From an uncultured Caulobacterales bacterium (GTDB taxonomy: Bacteria; Pseudomonadota; Alphaproteobacteria; Caulobacterales; Maricaulaceae), in NCBI GenBank assembly GCA_937929915.1, contig CALFUN010000006.1:1-53758 (forward strand): a stretch of 53,758 bases of DNA, given 5' to 3'. Below, in pieces: positions 16,897 through 24,701 of this stretch. Every line of letters starts with the position of its first letter. The stretch's first letter is position 1. Both the position numbers and the translations under genes were made by a program. The notes under the pieces were generated by a model. That model was not told the DNA's origin. It was given only the letters and a program-made list of their open reading frames with translations, and searched no databases.

Positions 16897-17135
16897 TGGC
16901 GATGCAAGGCGATATTATCGCGCAAATGATAAAAGAGGCCTTGCCCGATGCTCAGGTGGAAATGATCGATCTTGCTGGCGATAATAATCATTGGAAAGCC
17001 ATCATTACCAGTTCAGCCTTTGATGGCATGAACCGCGTTAAACAGCATCAACTTGTCTATGCAGCCTTAAAAGGTAAAATGGACGGCGCAAACGGCGAAT
17101 TACACGCTCTGGCCCTTGAAACGCGCACACCTTAA
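16896..17135 (+). CDS. bolA: BolA/IbaG family protein
   Basis: A 79-residue protein with the BolA core VEMIDLAGDNNHWKAIITSSAFDGMNRVKQHQLVY split over residues 21-55; the conserved His in KQHQLVY is kept. BolA-like proteins pair with CGFS monothiol glutaredoxins to carry or sense [2Fe-2S] clusters. The start overlaps the purL stop, and grxD follows 41 bases on, so the partner pair is adjacent. Whether it is closer to BolA or IbaG cannot be settled by eye. Confidence 0.9.
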   Translation: MAMQGDIIAQMIKEALPDAQVEMIDLAGDNNHWKAIITSSAFDGMNRVKQHQLVYAALKGKMDGANGELHALALETRTP

Positions 17136-17176
17136 TCCCATTTGGGGTGTATAGAATTTACTCATAGGAAACTGCT

Positions 17177-17503
17177 ATGTCAGCTCAAGACCGTATTAAA
17201 GAAATGACAGAGAAAAATGATGTTGTGCTTTACATGAAAGGCACACCAATATTTCCGCAATGCGGCTTTTCTTCTACGGTGGTTCAGGTGTTTGATTATC
17301 TTGGCGTTGATTATGAAAGCGTCAATGTCCTCGAAGATCCAGACATTCGCCAAGGCATTAAAGACTATAATAACTGGCCAACTATCCCGCAAGTTTTCGT
17401 CAAGGGTGAGTTTATTGGTGGGTGCGATATTGTCCGCGAAATGTTCGAATCGGGTGAATTACGCACTATGCTGACTGATAAAGGCATCAAAACAAGCGCA
17501 TAG
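17177..17503 (+). CDS. grxD: Monothiol glutaredoxin, Grx4 type
   Basis: A 108-residue CGFS glutaredoxin. Lys21-Gly-Thr-Pro binds glutathione, Cys29-Gly-Phe-Ser32 is the monothiol site, and WPTIPQVFVKGEFIGGCD carries the cis-Pro and GG-C-D glutathione motifs. Such proteins hold [2Fe-2S] clusters with glutathione and pass them to targets, often with BolA, encoded just before. A gene order purL-bolA-grxD is common in alphaproteobacteria. Confidence 0.97.
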   Translation: MSAQDRIKEMTEKNDVVLYMKGTPIFPQCGFSSTVVQVFDYLGVDYESVNVLEDPDIRQGIKDYNNWPTIPQVFVKGEFIGGCDIVREMFESGELRTMLTDKGIKTSA

Positions 17504-17518
17504 ATGGCTAATAAGCCG

Positions 17519-17533
17519 TTAAGCTCGAATTAA
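17519..17533. promoter_or_regulatory. Perfect CtrA-type box (TTAA-N7-TTAA)
   Basis: TTAA at 17519-17522 and TTAA at 17530-17533 are separated by exactly seven bases, the full recognition sequence of the alphaproteobacterial cell-cycle regulator CtrA. It lies 70 bases before the start chosen for the next gene, a plausible promoter position. One such match could occur by chance in a window this long. Confidence 0.4.
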
Positions 17534-17602
17534 CAAACAAGACACATATTTTTGCTAATATAGACTGTATTCTAACGGGGCTGAATGCAGGAGATATGTG
17601 CC

Positions 17603-18199
17603 ATGGCACTTTTTGGTATGAGGATTAAAAGCCGCCGAGCGAGTTCCCTTGGTAGTTTTCACACGGAAATTGAAAATTCGAATTCGTTTTTTCGTCGTAA
17701 TCATCAGAAAAAATCACTTGGATTAGGCCGTACTATTTTTTCTGGCCTATCTCTTAGCTTTGGCGGATTAATGTGTTATGTAGCTCTGCATTACCTCCCT
17801 GCTTTTCTTCAAACGCAAAAAATAATTAGCTCTGTTACGCTCGAAGATGCCGCGTTGCGCCTTGAAGATAGAGGCCCTATTCGCAAAATCTTTGGCCCAT
17901 ATATTGACGCTTTTTCCATGCAACGCACATATTTGCGCGACGGCCAAAAAGTACAAGCGCAATTTCTTTTGCCAGAAGGCGCACAGTTAGAATTATACAT
18001 TCAACGCTGCAAGCCTGTTATTGTTGTGGAAATTTTCAAATGCTACCAGGTTTCCGAAAAAACTATCACGGTTACAAATAAAACAATCGGTAGTAAGCGA
18101 CTTACATTTGCAGATAGCGGATTTTATCATTTCAAGCACAAAATAAAATTCAAAAACAACATAGCTGAAGATTACAAAGTCGTTTGGTCGCGCAAATAA
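17603..18199 (+). CDS. Single-span membrane protein of unknown function
   Basis: A 198-residue protein with a basic N-terminus, one membrane segment at about residues 43-64 and a C-terminal domain of about 130 residues predicted outside the cytoplasm. That domain is beta-rich, with two cysteines (RCKPVIVVEIFKCYQV) and a basic end. The start at 17603 is preferred over the upstream in-frame ATG at 17585 because an AGGAG site lies nine bases before it, inside the longer form. I do not recognise the family. A CtrA-type box upstream suggests, without proof, cell-cycle control. Confidence 0.75.
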   Translation: MALFGMRIKSRRASSLGSFHTEIENSNSFFRRNHQKKSLGLGRTIFSGLSLSFGGLMCYVALHYLPAFLQTQKIISSVTLEDAALRLEDRGPIRKIFGPYIDAFSMQRTYLRDGQKVQAQFLLPEGAQLELYIQRCKPVIVVEIFKCYQVSEKTITVTNKTIGSKRLTFADSGFYHFKHKIKFKNNIAEDYKVVWSRK

Positions 18200-18234
18200 C
18201 CGACCCAAGCTATATACCCTGAAATTTGAACATA

Positions 18235-18269
18235 AAAAAACCGCCAAAACGTAAGCTTGGCGGTTTTTT
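18235..18269. terminator. Bidirectional Rho-independent terminator
   Basis: AAAAAACCGCCAA pairs with TTGGCGGTTTTTT around a 9-base loop, giving a T-run on both strands. It serves the plus-strand membrane protein gene and the convergent rpsD. Confidence 0.93.
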
Positions 18270-18288
18270 ATTAAATCTGAAATATCTC

Positions 18289-18906
18289 TTAGCGAGAGTA
18301 AAATTCCACAGTCAGATTGGGTTCCATAACCACAGGGTATGGCACCTCATCAAAGCTTGGCACACGCGAGAAAGTCGCTTGCATCGCTTTTGGATCAAGA
18401 CTGATATATTCAGGGATTTCACGTTCGGCAGATTCGAGCGCTTCAAGCACAACCGCCATAGTCCGAGATTTCTCGCGCACTTCAACCACATCACCAACCC
18501 GCACACGGTAAGACGGGATATTCACGCGCTTACCATTGACAAGAACATGGCCGTGATTGACGAATTGACGGGCTGCGAACACAGTTGGCACAAATTTCGC
18601 GCGGTAAACAACAGCATCCAAGCGGCGCTCTAAAAGACCAATAAGGTTTTCAGATGCATCGCCTTTCATACGAGTCGCTTCATCATATGTACGGCGGAAT
18701 TGTTTTTCCGTAATATTTCCGTAATAGCCTTTAAGCTTTTGCTTGGCGCGTAGCTGCGTACCGAAATCCGATAATTTACCTCGGCGGTTTTGGCCATGTT
18801 GTCCCGGAGGATATGAGCGTTTATTGACAGGCGACTTAGGACGCCCCCAGATATTTTCGCCCATACGGCGATCAATTTTATATTTTGCGGAATGACGCTT
18901 AGACAT
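18289..18906 (-). CDS. rpsD: 30S ribosomal protein S4
   Basis: A 205-residue S4, a primary 16S rRNA binder that starts assembly of the small subunit body. It begins [21 protein letters not shown] and carries the S4 RNA-binding domain ([28 protein letters not shown]). Length and sequence match the alphaproteobacterial form. It stands alone here, not in the alpha operon with rpsM, rpsK and rpoA, as is usual in alphaproteobacteria. Confidence 0.97.
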   Translation of the reverse strand: MSKRHSAKYKIDRRMGENIWGRPKSPVNKRSYPPGQHGQNRRGKLSDFGTQLRAKQKLKGYYGNITEKQFRRTYDEATRMKGDASENLIGLLERRLDAVVYRAKFVPTVFAARQFVNHGHVLVNGKRVNIPSYRVRVGDVVEVREKSRTMAVVLEALESAEREIPEYISLDPKAMQATFSRVPSFDEVPYPVVMEPNLTVEFYSR

Positions 18907-19200
18907 GCGTAGACTCTTTCAATTTAGCGCGTGCCGGCTTATTTGACCTTTCAAACAGCGATTACAACGGCGGAAACGCACTTACCCGTGATAAAGCGGG
19001 GCTTTTAGCGCCTCATTTGTAAATGTCAAGCATGGCTTCATATGAATATGATACCCGTAAAATCATGGCGCTCACTTCTAAAAAACATTAGGTTTAATCA
19101 TATAAATAGCCCAATGCATTTACAGATTTAAACGCATTATTTCACCTTCAAAGCTGCCATTTCTCTTGGCAAATGCCTTTATCCATGACAAGCGCGGAGC

Positions 19201-20112
19201 GTGAAACATGACCTAACACATATCGACACGGCCCAAAGCCGTAATGGCCTAATATCTGGCATAGCCGCTTATGTATTTTGGGGTTTATTTCCAGTATATT
19301 TCATCCTGACAAAATCTGTACCCGCTTTAGAGTTATTGGCACACCGTATTTTATGGTCTGTCCCTTTTTGCTTGGTAATCTTAGTTTTTCGTAAGCAGCT
19401 CGGCGATGTTATTCAGGTTATGAAAAATCCAAAGCTTATGGCCTTATTACTCGCGGCCGCGATTGCCGTTGCCGCAAATTGGGGTGTCTATATTTGGGCT
19501 GTTCAGAATGCACAAATTTTCCAAGGGAGCCTTGGATATTACATAATGCCGTTACTTTATGTCGTGATAGGCGTTGTGTTTTTCAAAGAAACCTTATCAT
19601 CACTGCAAACATTAGCTATCATTTGTGCAGCCATTGGTGTCCTTATTCTAACCATTTATGGCGGCGTATTTCCGAGTATATCTCTGTTTCTTGGTATTAG
19701 TTTCACCATTTACGGAGTTATCAAACGCATTGCCGCTGTCCGCGCTATGACGGGGTTATTTGTAGAAACAACCATTTTATTTCTGCCCGCTTTTATGATG
19801 ATGACCTATCTCTCCAATCAAGGCGAGATGCAATTCACCCAGCTGGGCTGGGCTATAGACGCGCTCATATTATTGGCTGGCCCGCTTACGGTTTTGCCCT
19901 TGCTCGCCTTTTCTTATGCTGCGCGCCGCATCAAGCTCTCCACTTTAGGTGTTTTGCAATTTATTGGCCCAACATTGCAATTTGGCTGTGCGGTATATTT
20001 TGGCGAGGATTTGACGCTCGCCCATATACTTTGCTTTACATTTATTTGGTTGGGCGTGAGTCTGTTTTGCTGGGATGCTGTGCGCAAAAGCCGTATACCG
20101 CAAACCGCCTAG
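19201..20112 (+). CDS. rarD: RarD-type EamA transporter
   Basis: A 303-residue inner-membrane protein with ten predicted helices in two EamA repeats. It has the RarD pattern GISAYVFWGLFP-like start (GIAAYVFWGLFPVYF), ELLAHRILWSVPF and NWGVYIWAV. RarD was named for chloramphenicol sensitivity, but a transport substrate is not established. The GTG start at 19201 is chosen because GCGGAGC stands before it and no in-frame ATG lies nearby. Its last four bases overlap the convergent gene on the other strand. Confidence 0.9.
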   Translation: MKHDLTHIDTAQSRNGLISGIAAYVFWGLFPVYFILTKSVPALELLAHRILWSVPFCLVILVFRKQLGDVIQVMKNPKLMALLLAAAIAVAANWGVYIWAVQNAQIFQGSLGYYIMPLLYVVIGVVFFKETLSSLQTLAIICAAIGVLILTIYGGVFPSISLFLGISFTIYGVIKRIAAVRAMTGLFVETTILFLPAFMMMTYLSNQGEMQFTQLGWAIDALILLAGPLTVLPLLAFSYAARRIKLSTLGVLQFIGPTLQFGCAVYFGEDLTLAHILCFTFIWLGVSLFCWDAVRKSRIPQTA

Positions 20113-20411
20113 CGCCCGCCTTTTAGAAACTCTACAAACATATCCCCGCCTGATGAGGCTGCAAAATAACCTAGCAAATAAGCCGTGAACATCAACAGGG
20201 CTTGGAGTATAAATAGAAACAGCCCGTCCAAAATCATATTCTTATCAGGCGCCATAGGCGTTTCTTTTAAAACTTTACGGCGTTGACTAGCAAAAATAAG
20301 TGTCGAAGCCAGCGCTGCAAATATCAAATAGCGCGGATTAAAACTGACATAGCCCATCCAGCCCGCAAGGCCGATAAGCGCATAACCAGCATATTTTCCA
20401 AATGTCTTCAT
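20109..20411 (-). CDS. Small membrane protein of unknown function
   Basis: A 100-residue protein with about three hydrophobic segments (residues 7-22, 28-42 and 62-86) and a basic loop (SQRRKVLKE) between the second and third. Its ATG overlaps the trmJ stop (ATGA), so it is translationally coupled to the tRNA methyltransferase. I do not recognise the family. Confidence 0.75.
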   Translation of the reverse strand: MKTFGKYAGYALIGLAGWMGYVSFNPRYLIFAALASTLIFASQRRKVLKETPMAPDKNMILDGLFLFILQALLMFTAYLLGYFAASSGGDMFVEFLKGGR

Positions 20412-21229
20412 GACGGTTTATTCCTTTGATTTTGCTTAACGCGCGCCTTGCCGCGCCCTTCAGCTAAGGCTTTTATCATACCCCGAAAGGTGCGGACTTC
20501 TTGCGCACTCATTTTCGCGCGTGTCAAAGGGGCTCGAATATTTTGCTGCATAAGCGGGCGTTTGGCGACAGGAAAATAAAACCCTGCATTATCTAGCTCT
20601 GTATCAAGGTGGTCAAACATGCGTGTTAAATCCTGGCGCGGCGCTACATCAGATAAGGCGCCTTCAAATAGCTCTGGCATCTCTATGCCGTCCGATGCAG
20701 CCCAAAGAAATGCAAATACATTTACAGCTTGAGCAAGATTAAGGGATTGAAATGCAGGATTGACAGGATAGGTCAAAATGGCATCGCATAAAACCACATC
20801 CGCATTTGTCAGCCCTGCCTTCTCTGGCCCAAATAAAATCCCTGTACGCAAGCCTTGGCTGGCCGTTGCACGTAGTTTTTCGCCAACGAGATTCGTGCCA
20901 ATGACAGGCACTTCAAGCTCTCGCCTGCGCGCCGTCGCCGCCAGTATATAAGATAAGTCAGCAATCGCCTCCTCAGTGCTTGGATAAACCTTGGCATTTT
21001 CCATGACACTGACCGCGCCAGCGGCCATACTTTCCGCCGCAGGGTTAGGCCAACCATCGCGCGGAGCCACGAGTCGCAGCTCTGTTAAACCAAAATTTAG
21101 CATAGAACGGCATGCCGCGCCGATATTTTCACCCAGTTGCGGGTTAACAAGAATGATGACGGGCGACACAATCGCGTTATCTGGCTTGGAAACGATGCGT
21201 CCCAGTTGATCTTTAACGGTTTTATTCAT
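20408..21229 (-). CDS. trmJ: tRNA (cytidine/uridine-2'-O-)-methyltransferase, TrmJ type
   Basis: A 273-residue SPOUT (TrmH/SpoU) methyltransferase. [23 protein letters not shown] (about 25-47) is motif 1, [13 protein letters not shown] motif 2 and [18 protein letters not shown] motif 3, which form the knot that binds S-adenosylmethionine. The arrangement and C-terminal helical extension match TrmJ, which methylates position 32 of several tRNAs. Divergent from icd. Confidence 0.92.
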   Translation of the reverse strand: MNKTVKDQLGRIVSKPDNAIVSPVIILVNPQLGENIGAACRSMLNFGLTELRLVAPRDGWPNPAAESMAAGAVSVMENAKVYPSTEEAIADLSYILAATARRRELEVPVIGTNLVGEKLRATASQGLRTGILFGPEKAGLTNADVVLCDAILTYPVNPAFQSLNLAQAVNVFAFLWAASDGIEMPELFEGALSDVAPRQDLTRMFDHLDTELDNAGFYFPVAKRPLMQQNIRAPLTRAKMSAQEVRTFRGMIKALAEGRGKARVKQNQRNKPS

Positions 21230-21306
21230 CTTGTCTCTTTAAGTTTTTAGCCGTGAGTGTTACACGGCGCGCAAGTTTTACATCCAGACCGCTTACAGAG
21301 GACATT

Positions 21307-22518
21307 ATGGCTAAAATCAAGGTAAATAATCCCGTCGTCAATATGAATGGCGACGAAATGACCCGCATTATCTGGGACATGATCATTGATCGTCTCATTA
21401 ACCCCTATGTTGACGTCGAACTTCTCGACTATGACCTATCCATCCAAAGCCGCGACGCAACAGATGACCAAATTACAGTTGATGCGGCCAATGCGATTAA
21501 AAAATGCAATGTCGGTATCAAATGCGCGACCATCACTCCCGATGAACAACGCGTAGAAGAATTTGGCTTAAAACAAATGTGGCGTTCGCCAAATGGAACA
21601 ATCCGTAACATTCTGGGTGGCGTTGTATTCCGCGAGCCGATTATCTGCTCCAACGTCCCTCGCCTCGTGCCAGGTTGGACACAACCTATCGTTATTGGCC
21701 GTCACGCTTTTGGCGATCAATATAAAGCGACAGACTTCCTTGTCCCTGGCGAAGGCAAGCTCACAATGAAATGGGAAGGCACGAACGGCGAAACCATTGA
21801 ACGCGAAGTGTTCGACTTTCCTGAATCTGGCGTTGCCATGGGCATGTATAACCTTGATGCCTCTATCCGTGATTTCGCGCGCGCTTGCTTTAACTATGGT
21901 GTATCGCGCAAATGGCCTGTTTACCTCTCAACGAAAAACACAATTCTCAAGAAATATGATGGCCGTTTCAAAGACATCTTCCAAGAAGTGTATGATGCAG
22001 AATTTGCTGACAAATTTGCAGCCTTTAAGGGCGAGTATCAACATCGCCTCATCGACGATATGGTCGCAGCGGCAATGAAATGGTCTGGCGGCTATATTTG
22101 GGCCTGTAAGAACTATGATGGTGACGTGCAGTCAGACACAGTCGCTCAGGGCTTTGGGTCACTTGGCCTGATGACATCATTCTTGCTCACGCCAGATGGG
22201 AAAACCATGGAAGCCGAAGCGGCGCACGGTACAGTGACGCGCCATTACCGCAATCACCAAAAAGGCGAAGCGACCTCAACAAACTCTACGGCCTCTATCT
22301 TTGCATGGACGCGCGGTTTGGCCCACCGGGGTAAACTTGATGACAATGAGGCCCTCGTCAAATTCGCAACAACGCTAGAGCAAACTGTAACGGAGACGAT
22401 TGAAGGCGGCCAAATGACCAAAGACTTAGCGCTGCTTGTCGGCGATCAGCAAGGTTGGTTGACGACAACGGGTTACCTCGAAGCCATTGCAGAGAATTTT
22501 GAACGCAAAATGACATAA
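21307..22518 (+). CDS. icd: NADP-dependent isocitrate dehydrogenase
   Basis: The TCA-cycle enzyme that oxidises isocitrate to 2-oxoglutarate with NADP. The 403-residue form, with [20 protein letters not shown] at its start, SPNGTIRN for isocitrate binding and [12 protein letters not shown], is the eukaryote-like type (about 400 residues) usual in alphaproteobacteria, not the E. coli type. The frame stays open 18 codons upstream to an ATG-like start at 21253, but AGAGGA lies just before the ATG at 21307 and homologues begin there. Confidence 0.96.
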   Translation: MAKIKVNNPVVNMNGDEMTRIIWDMIIDRLINPYVDVELLDYDLSIQSRDATDDQITVDAANAIKKCNVGIKCATITPDEQRVEEFGLKQMWRSPNGTIRNILGGVVFREPIICSNVPRLVPGWTQPIVIGRHAFGDQYKATDFLVPGEGKLTMKWEGTNGETIEREVFDFPESGVAMGMYNLDASIRDFARACFNYGVSRKWPVYLSTKNTILKKYDGRFKDIFQEVYDAEFADKFAAFKGEYQHRLIDDMVAAAMKWSGGYIWACKNYDGDVQSDTVAQGFGSLGLMTSFLLTPDGKTMEAEAAHGTVTRHYRNHQKGEATSTNSTASIFAWTRGLAHRGKLDDNEALVKFATTLEQTVTETIEGGQMTKDLALLVGDQQGWLTTTGYLEAIAENFERKMT

Positions 22519-22521
22519 ACC

Positions 22522-22929
22522 ATGTCAGGCATTCGCCTTAATCAAGTCACGCTCGCGGCCAAGGATATGGCGGCGAGCGTTTTATTTTATGAAAATTTAG
22601 GGCTTATCAAGATTGTCGATAGCGCTCCAAGATATGTTCGGTTTGAATTCCCTCCTCATGGCGAAGCGCATGATCCTGCGACACTCTCTTTACATCAAGT
22701 CAATGACACATGGATGCCATCAGATGATGCACCTCTCATTTACTTTGAGCTTGATGATATTGATAGCTTCATTCGCAAGCATAATCTCAAACCTCTCACA
22801 CCGCCGCGCACGCAAAGCTATCTTTGGCGAGAAGCCGATATTATAGACCCAAGTGGTAATCTTATTCGCCTCTATCAGGCTGGTAAGAATCGCCGTCATC
22901 CGCCTTGGCGTATAAAGACAGTGCCATGA
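22522..22929 (+). CDS. VOC-family protein next to icd
   Basis: A 135-residue protein of the glyoxalase/dioxygenase fold: LNQVTLAAKDMAASVLFYENLGL at residues 6-28 is the first module and WREADIIDPSGNLIRLYQAG near 102-121 the last strand with a metal-ligand Glu-like position. It starts three bases after the icd stop, so it shares that transcript. The substrate is unknown. It overlaps the next small gene by ATGA. Confidence 0.85.
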   Translation: MSGIRLNQVTLAAKDMAASVLFYENLGLIKIVDSAPRYVRFEFPPHGEAHDPATLSLHQVNDTWMPSDDAPLIYFELDDIDSFIRKHNLKPLTPPRTQSYLWREADIIDPSGNLIRLYQAGKNRRHPPWRIKTVP

Positions 22930-23201
22930 CAGAATTTACCGCCTTTATTGAGGTTTTTAAAATTCTGCCGCGCGGACATAGCCTAGGGCATTATCAGGGC
23001 CGCAAATATAGTCTGACAGTCAAATATGGACATAATGACCGCTCCGCTTGGCTTTATGCCGAAGAACTGGGCGGGAACAATCATATAAGTTTCAACTTAT
23101 ACTTTCTCAAAGACAATAAAATGCGCCTAAAGCCCTGCGAAATGTCCGCTGATAAAGTCATAGATTTTGTGATGGGCATCAAAATTGAAACTCTAAACTA
23201 A
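22926..23201 (+). CDS. Small protein of unknown function
   Basis: A 91-residue soluble protein starting MTEFTAFIEVFKILPRGHSL. The ATG overlaps the stop of the VOC gene (ATGA), which favours it over an upstream in-frame TTG at 22905. It looks like a compact alpha/beta domain with a basic C-terminal half. I do not recognise it. Tight coupling to icd and the VOC gene suggests joint expression. Confidence 0.7.
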   Translation: MTEFTAFIEVFKILPRGHSLGHYQGRKYSLTVKYGHNDRSAWLYAEELGGNNHISFNLYFLKDNKMRLKPCEMSADKVIDFVMGIKIETLN

Positions 23202-23326
23202 CCTCTCTCTTCTTTAGATATGGATAGGCCGGCCCGTATTTTTCGCCACATTATCGATATATTTGAGTGTCAATTAAGTCGCGAAATATATTTGATTTCA
23301 CTCAAACACCTCTTTTAACTCGTTTT

Positions 23327-23344
23327 TCAATAAATATTTATTGA
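23327..23344. promoter_or_regulatory. 18-bp perfect palindrome before the RND genes
   Basis: TCAATAAATATTTATTGA is self-complementary over all 18 bases and lies 65 bases before the membrane fusion protein start. Together with a GCTGGT/ACCAGC inverted repeat at 23380-23397 it could be an operator for a repressor of the efflux genes, but AT-rich palindromes also arise by chance. Confidence 0.4.
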
Positions 23345-23408
23345 TAGTCAACAATTAATTTGTTAGCATGATGTTATAAGCTGGTGTGCCAACCAGCGGG
23401 AGGCGAAA

Positions 23409-24701
23409 ATGACGGATTTAGACCACACCCGGAATCTATCGGATTTCGGCACAGCTCAACCCTATAATATGCGCAACAAGACTGCGCGAAAGACATTATG
23501 GATATGGCGAGCAATCATTTTCATTTTACCTGTCTTGGTCATTACTGGTGCGATTGCGGGCGTTATTGCCATGGGCGCGCTTAAGCCTAAACCTGAAGAA
23601 AAAGACGAGGCTATAAAGGCTATTCCTGTCCTCACAGCTCTAGCGGCCCAAGATAACGTAACTTTAATGGTCAATGTTCAAGGCGAAGTTCAGCCGCGCA
23701 CAGAAATAAATATTATCCCGCAAGTTAACGGCCTCATTACTTATATGTCGCCGAAATTTATCGAAGGCGGAGCTTTCCAAAAAGGTGAACTTCTCGTACG
23801 GATTGAGCCTGCTGAATATGAATTGCGCGTCACACAGGCGCGCGCCAATGTCGCACAAGCCCAAACAGCGATTACCCGCGAGGCCTCCGAAGCCGAAATT
23901 GCCCGTCAGGATTGGATTGAATTAGGCCGCTCTGGCGAACCGACCCCGCTCACTCTGCGGCAACCACAGATGGCCGAAGCTAAGGCACGGCTGGAATCTG
24001 CCAAAGCCAGCCTTGCTGAAACAGAGCTACAACTGGCGCGTACATCACTTTACGCGCCTTTCACAGGCCGTGTGACTCTGCGCAGTGTCGACCAAGGCCA
24101 ATTTGTCACAAGCGGGACTTCGCTTGGCGAAATTTATGCCACAAATGTTATGGATGTACGCCTGCCTATGACCAATGAGGAGCTTAGACGAGCTGGGCTT
24201 GGCCTTGGATTTGAAGCCAATTCTAAAATAGCTGGCATACCCGTCACCCTCTCCGCAACCGTGGCAGGGCAATATAGTGAATGGCAAGGGCGCATTGTCC
24301 GGACTGACAGCCGCTTTGATAGAGATACACGCGTACTTTTTGCTTATGCAGAAGTTCGCGACCCGTTTGGACGTGGTGCCAGTAATGGTATGCCGCTTGC
24401 GCCAGGTATCTTTGTCAATGCGGCTGTTAATGGGCAAAAACTTGACAATGTTATTGTCATCCCGCGAAGCGCTCTGCGCGGCGAGGACAAAGTTTATGTC
24501 GCAAATGATGATACTCTGACGATAAAAACCGTAAAGGTTCTATCATCCGACAGAGACAAGGCGATATTATCAGACGGGATTAGCATAGGCGATGCCGTTA
24601 TCACATCGCCGATTCGCGGCGTTGCAGAAGGTATGCAAATCGAACGCGTCACATCCAAACAGCTCTCCTCTGAAACGGCCATAGCCGCAGGAGAAAAATA
24701 A
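23409..24701 (+). CDS. RND efflux membrane fusion protein
   Basis: A 430-residue periplasmic adaptor of a tripartite pump. After a cytoplasmic tail of about 35 residues, residues 36-57 anchor it in the inner membrane; then come the barrel-sandwich (lipoyl-like) halves, a long coiled hairpin (about 140-215, rich in Ala, Glu, Gln, Arg) and a beta-barrel with TSLYAPFTGRVTLRSVDQGQFV. A GGAGG site precedes the ATG. The RND permease gene starts on its last base. No outer-membrane channel gene follows, so the pump must borrow one. Confidence 0.92.
   Translation: MTDLDHTRNLSDFGTAQPYNMRNKTARKTLWIWRAIIFILPVLVITGAIAGVIAMGALKPKPEEKDEAIKAIPVLTALAAQDNVTLMVNVQGEVQPRTEINIIPQVNGLITYMSPKFIEGGAFQKGELLVRIEPAEYELRVTQARANVAQAQTAITREASEAEIARQDWIELGRSGEPTPLTLRQPQMAEAKARLESAKASLAETELQLARTSLYAPFTGRVTLRSVDQGQFVTSGTSLGEIYATNVMDVRLPMTNEELRRAGLGLGFEANSKIAGIPVTLSATVAGQYSEWQGRIVRTDSRFDRDTRVLFAYAEVRDPFGRGASNGMPLAPGIFVNAAVNGQKLDNVIVIPRSALRGEDKVYVANDDTLTIKTVKVLSSDRDKAILSDGISIGDAVITSPIRGVAEGMQIERVTSKQLSSETAIAAGEK

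Noticed and set aside
19030-19089. 19-codon frame before rarD (MASYEYD...)
   Set aside because: No ribosome site, no hydrophobic segment and no sign of conservation; likely chance.
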